DNA of 64,000 nucleotides. It comes from an uncultured Bacteroides sp. GTDB taxonomy: Bacteria; Bacteroidota; Bacteroidia; Bacteroidales; Bacteroidaceae. Position 1 is the stretch's first letter, and every line of letters starts with the position of its first letter. This document shows positions 61,700 through 64,000 of the stretch, piece after piece. The position numbers and the translations under genes were made by a program. The notes under the pieces are model-generated. The model saw only the letters and a program-made list of their open reading frames with translations, searched no databases and was not told the origin of the DNA. The stretch lies in assembly GCF_900547205.1 (NCBI RefSeq), contig NZ_URFY01000008.1, positions 1-64,000 of the forward strand. The letters are read 5' to 3'.

Positions 61700-64000
61700 A
61701 TGAAAAAAAAATTTGTAAATGTGATGCTCTTCGGGGCGTTGGCACTCTCTGCTATCAGCTACGTAGGATGTAAAGACTACGATGATGATATAGATGGTTT
61801 GCAACAGCAGGTCGACGCCAATAAGACTAAAATTGAAGAGGTAGAAGCTGCAATGAAAGCCGGTAAATTTATTGTCAGCTATACTGCCGTAACCAATGGC
61901 TATGAATTAACTCTTTCTGATGGTTCGAAATTGACTATCACAAACGGTAAGAATGGAAATGATGGACAGCCGGGAATAGCTGGTGATCCTATCATTCCTA
62001 AATTCAAGGTATCTAGCGATAACTATTGGCAGGTAAGTACTGATGATGGCGTGACATATGAGTATGTTTTGGATGCTGACGGTAATAAGGTAAATGCTAC
62101 TGGTAAAAAAGGCGATAATGGTGAACCGGGTAAAGATGCATCTGCTAATGTGACTATTAATGAAGATGGTTATGTAGTTATCGGTGGAGTTGTTACAAAT
62201 CTGACGAAAGATACTAAAGTTCCTTCTATCATCATTAATGAAGTTGACGGTTTGTACATCATTAATTTGGATGGCAAAGAATACAAGATGTTGGCTGAAG
62301 GTTCTGCTTACAATGGTTTGCAAAGTGTTGTATACAGAAAACAAGCTTGGGATGATGCTGATGATTTCGTAAGATCAATCAAATTGATGTCATCTACAGC
62401 AGCAGATGCTGACTTGTTGGCAACCAGTGCTTCTGTGGCTACTTTCAAAGTATGGCCTACTAAAATGGACTTGGCTAAAGCTACATTTGCATTCACGGAT
62501 ACGTATAAAACCAGAGCACTTGTTCCTGCTTTGAATTACGTTGACGGTTCTGCTAAATGGGTTAATGATAGAGAAGGTATCTTAAGTGTAGCAATGACTC
62601 CAGAAAATGTTGAGGTTGATAAATCGTATGCATCATCTTTGGATGTTACTATCAATGGTTACACTACAGCTTCCAACTATTTCAACTTCGTTGCAGAACA
62701 ATGGACTCCTGCTAACTTGAACTTAGTTCATACTAAAGACTCTGTTGAAGTTCCTTGTTCCATTTTATCTGCTTCAAATACCGAATCAGACTTTACACCT
62801 TATGTAGAATATACATTTGTATACAACAAGTCATATAACCTGAATGATTCTGTAGCTTTCGGTCATGATGTTGAAAAAGACTTTATCTCAATGGCTGACC
62901 TAGGATTTAGCGGCATCAACGTTAAGTTCGCTCAGACAAAAGATAAAGCTAAAGGTATCTTCGAAATTAAAGACGGTGTTGTTACAGCAAAATCTTCAGA
63001 ACAAGCTTCTGCTATCAATGAGTTGTGTTATGTAACTGCTACTTACACGAATGCTGAGGGTGTGGAAATTGCATCTTACGACTTCGCAGTAAAAGCAGTT
63101 CGTGAACAACAAGTTGCTCCGGCATTGGTTGATATCGAAGTGGAAACTCTAAATGCTGCTGAAGCTGACAAGTTGGCTAAACTGCAATATAGCACTGTTA
63201 AGCAAACTATCGGTTTGAACGTTCGTGCATTCTTGAACTCACTGGGTGGACGTGATTATATGTCTGACAATGATGATGTTAATCCCGTTGAATATGGCTT
63301 GTACTACTTATCTAATGATGCTGCTGGTAAGACTTATGCTAATAAGGTAGACGCTACGCTGCTGTATACTCCGGGTGAAACAACTGATTCGGATAAACTG
63401 GAATTGGTTATCCCTGCAAATACTGTCATCGATGGAGCACAGAAATTGTACTCATTCAAGTTCGGTACATGGGCAGGTGGTGCTTCTGATAAGTACGAAA
63501 TACTAAATACAGAAGACTACGCTTGGCGCAAATCTACTACTACTCACGCAGTAAACGGTTCAAAGAAGCAATACACGCTGAAACTGAAAGACTTAGTGAA
63601 GTGTGAACGTAAAGTGAACATCAAGCAGAATAGTGCATTCGTTGTAGATGGCAAGACAACTATCACAGGTGCATGGGATGAAGCAAGCAAATCATTCAGT
63701 ATGACTGCTGACTTGACAGTTCTTTATGCTGCATACAATACGGATGGTAGTCCTTCAAGTGAAATGATCCAATATTACTTGGCTCCGCTTGACAAACAGT
63801 CAGATGCTGTTAAAGCTGTTTACAACCAGATAACTATCTCAGGTAATGTAATCACTGTTAGTCCGGCTGTAAATGTGAAGACTTTGGGTGCTATCAAGAT
63901 TGGAGCTAGAATTCAGGGTACTGCTATCGAAGCTACTATCATCGACATCAATGGAGCTGCTGTTAGCTATTGCGAACCGGTATTGCGTTCACCGCTTGCT
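61700..64000 (+). CDS. DUF4988-type phase-variable S-layer-like lipoprotein (partial, runs off the window)
   Basis: An open frame of 767 codons from ATG 61700 to the window edge, without a stop. Signal peptide and lipobox (LSAISYVGC, Cys about 25), a short coiled coil (IDGLQQQVDANKTKIEEVEAAM), then DGSKLTITNGKNGNDGQPG and GKKGDNGEPGKDA collagen-like turns, typical of DUF4988, followed by a long beta-rich Thr/Ala/Asp-rich body. This matches what I recall of the B. thetaiotaomicron BT1927 family of S-layer proteins, each switched by an invertible promoter. Expression should depend on the segment just upstream. Confidence 0.8.
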   Translation, partial: MKKKFVNVMLFGALALSAISYVGCKDYDDDIDGLQQQVDANKTKIEEVEAAMKAGKFIVSYTAVTNGYELTLSDGSKLTITNGKNGNDGQPGIAGDPIIPKFKVSSDNYWQVSTDDGVTYEYVLDADGNKVNATGKKGDNGEPGKDASANVTINEDGYVVIGGVVTNLTKDTKVPSIIINEVDGLYIINLDGKEYKMLAEGSAYNGLQSVVYRKQAWDDADDFVRSIKLMSSTAADADLLATSASVATFKVWPTKMDLAKATFAFTDTYKTRALVPALNYVDGSAKWVNDREGILSVAMTPENVEVDKSYASSLDVTINGYTTASNYFNFVAEQWTPANLNLVHTKDSVEVPCSILSASNTESDFTPYVEYTFVYNKSYNLNDSVAFGHDVEKDFISMADLGFSGINVKFAQTKDKAKGIFEIKDGVVTAKSSEQASAINELCYVTATYTNAEGVEIASYDFAVKAVREQQVAPALVDIEVETLNAAEADKLAKLQYSTVKQTIGLNVRAFLNSLGGRDYMSDNDDVNPVEYGLYYLSNDAAGKTYANKVDATLLYTPGETTDSDKLELVIPANTVIDGAQKLYSFKFGTWAGGASDKYEILNTEDYAWRKSTTTHAVNGSKKQYTLKLKDLVKCERKVNIKQNSAFVVDGKTTITGAWDEASKSFSMTADLTVLYAAYNTDGSPSSEMIQYYLAPLDKQSDAVKAVYNQITISGNVITVSPAVNVKTLGAIKIGARIQGTAIEATIIDINGAAVSYCEPVLRSPLA

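Overview
The window looks like Bacteroides chromosomal DNA, most like the B. thetaiotaomicron/ovatus group. The evidence is paired SusC/SusD outer-membrane proteins, a hybrid two-component regulator (HTCS), many exported glycoside hydrolases, recurrent Bacteroides-type -7 boxes (TAnnTTTG) 25-70 nt before start codons, and no consistent Shine-Dalgarno sequences. No tRNA, rRNA or CRISPR array was seen.

Layout. 1-4150: a decayed DUF5043-like gene, asd, an ankyrin-repeat membrane protein and two gene remnants. 4.1-15.8 kb is a housekeeping block: cation/proton antiporter-tcdA-lolD; an NSS-family symporter with a helix-hairpin-helix protein; a VanZ-like protein; murF; a TPR sensor kinase; folP and the c-di-AMP synthase gene cdaA. 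15.9-23.7 kb is a one-directional glycosidase cluster (GH35, GH43, GH97, GH51) without its own SusCD. 24.1-29.5 kb holds a retropepsin-like protease, a LacI regulator and a divergent polyol/uronate dehydrogenase plus MFS transporter pair with palindromic operator candidates.

30.0-53.6 kb is a large polysaccharide utilization locus: GH43 (divergent), HTCS, two SusC/SusD pairs, a lipoprotein with an F5/8-type C domain, a DUF1735-GH16 lipoprotein, a GH16-GH43 fusion, a DUF2264 protein, a BNR-type beta-propeller resembling GH145, and a GH105 hydrolase. This set fits arabinogalactan protein: GH16 and GH43_24 for the beta-1,3-galactan backbone, and GH145, DUF2264 (GH154-like) and GH105 for the rhamnose-glucuronate caps. 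The GH35/GH43/GH97/GH51 cluster could finish the arabinose and galactose side chains. The substrate is inferred from family membership.

53.6-60.3 kb: two acetyltransferase-type proteins, a secreted TonB-C/DUF4488 protein, lrgA-lrgB, and pta-ackA for acetate production. From memory, B. thetaiotaomicron has its pta-ackA just downstream of a similar arabinogalactan locus.

The most notable feature is at 60.4-64.0 kb: a tyrosine recombinase gene, then a roughly 260-bp segment bounded by 27-bp inverted repeats, each with a GTTAC-N7-GTAAC core, then a long DUF4988-type surface lipoprotein gene that runs off the window. The segment holds a good Bacteroides promoter that points away from the surface gene as written. 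This is the layout of a phase-variable S-layer switch, apparently in the OFF orientation here.
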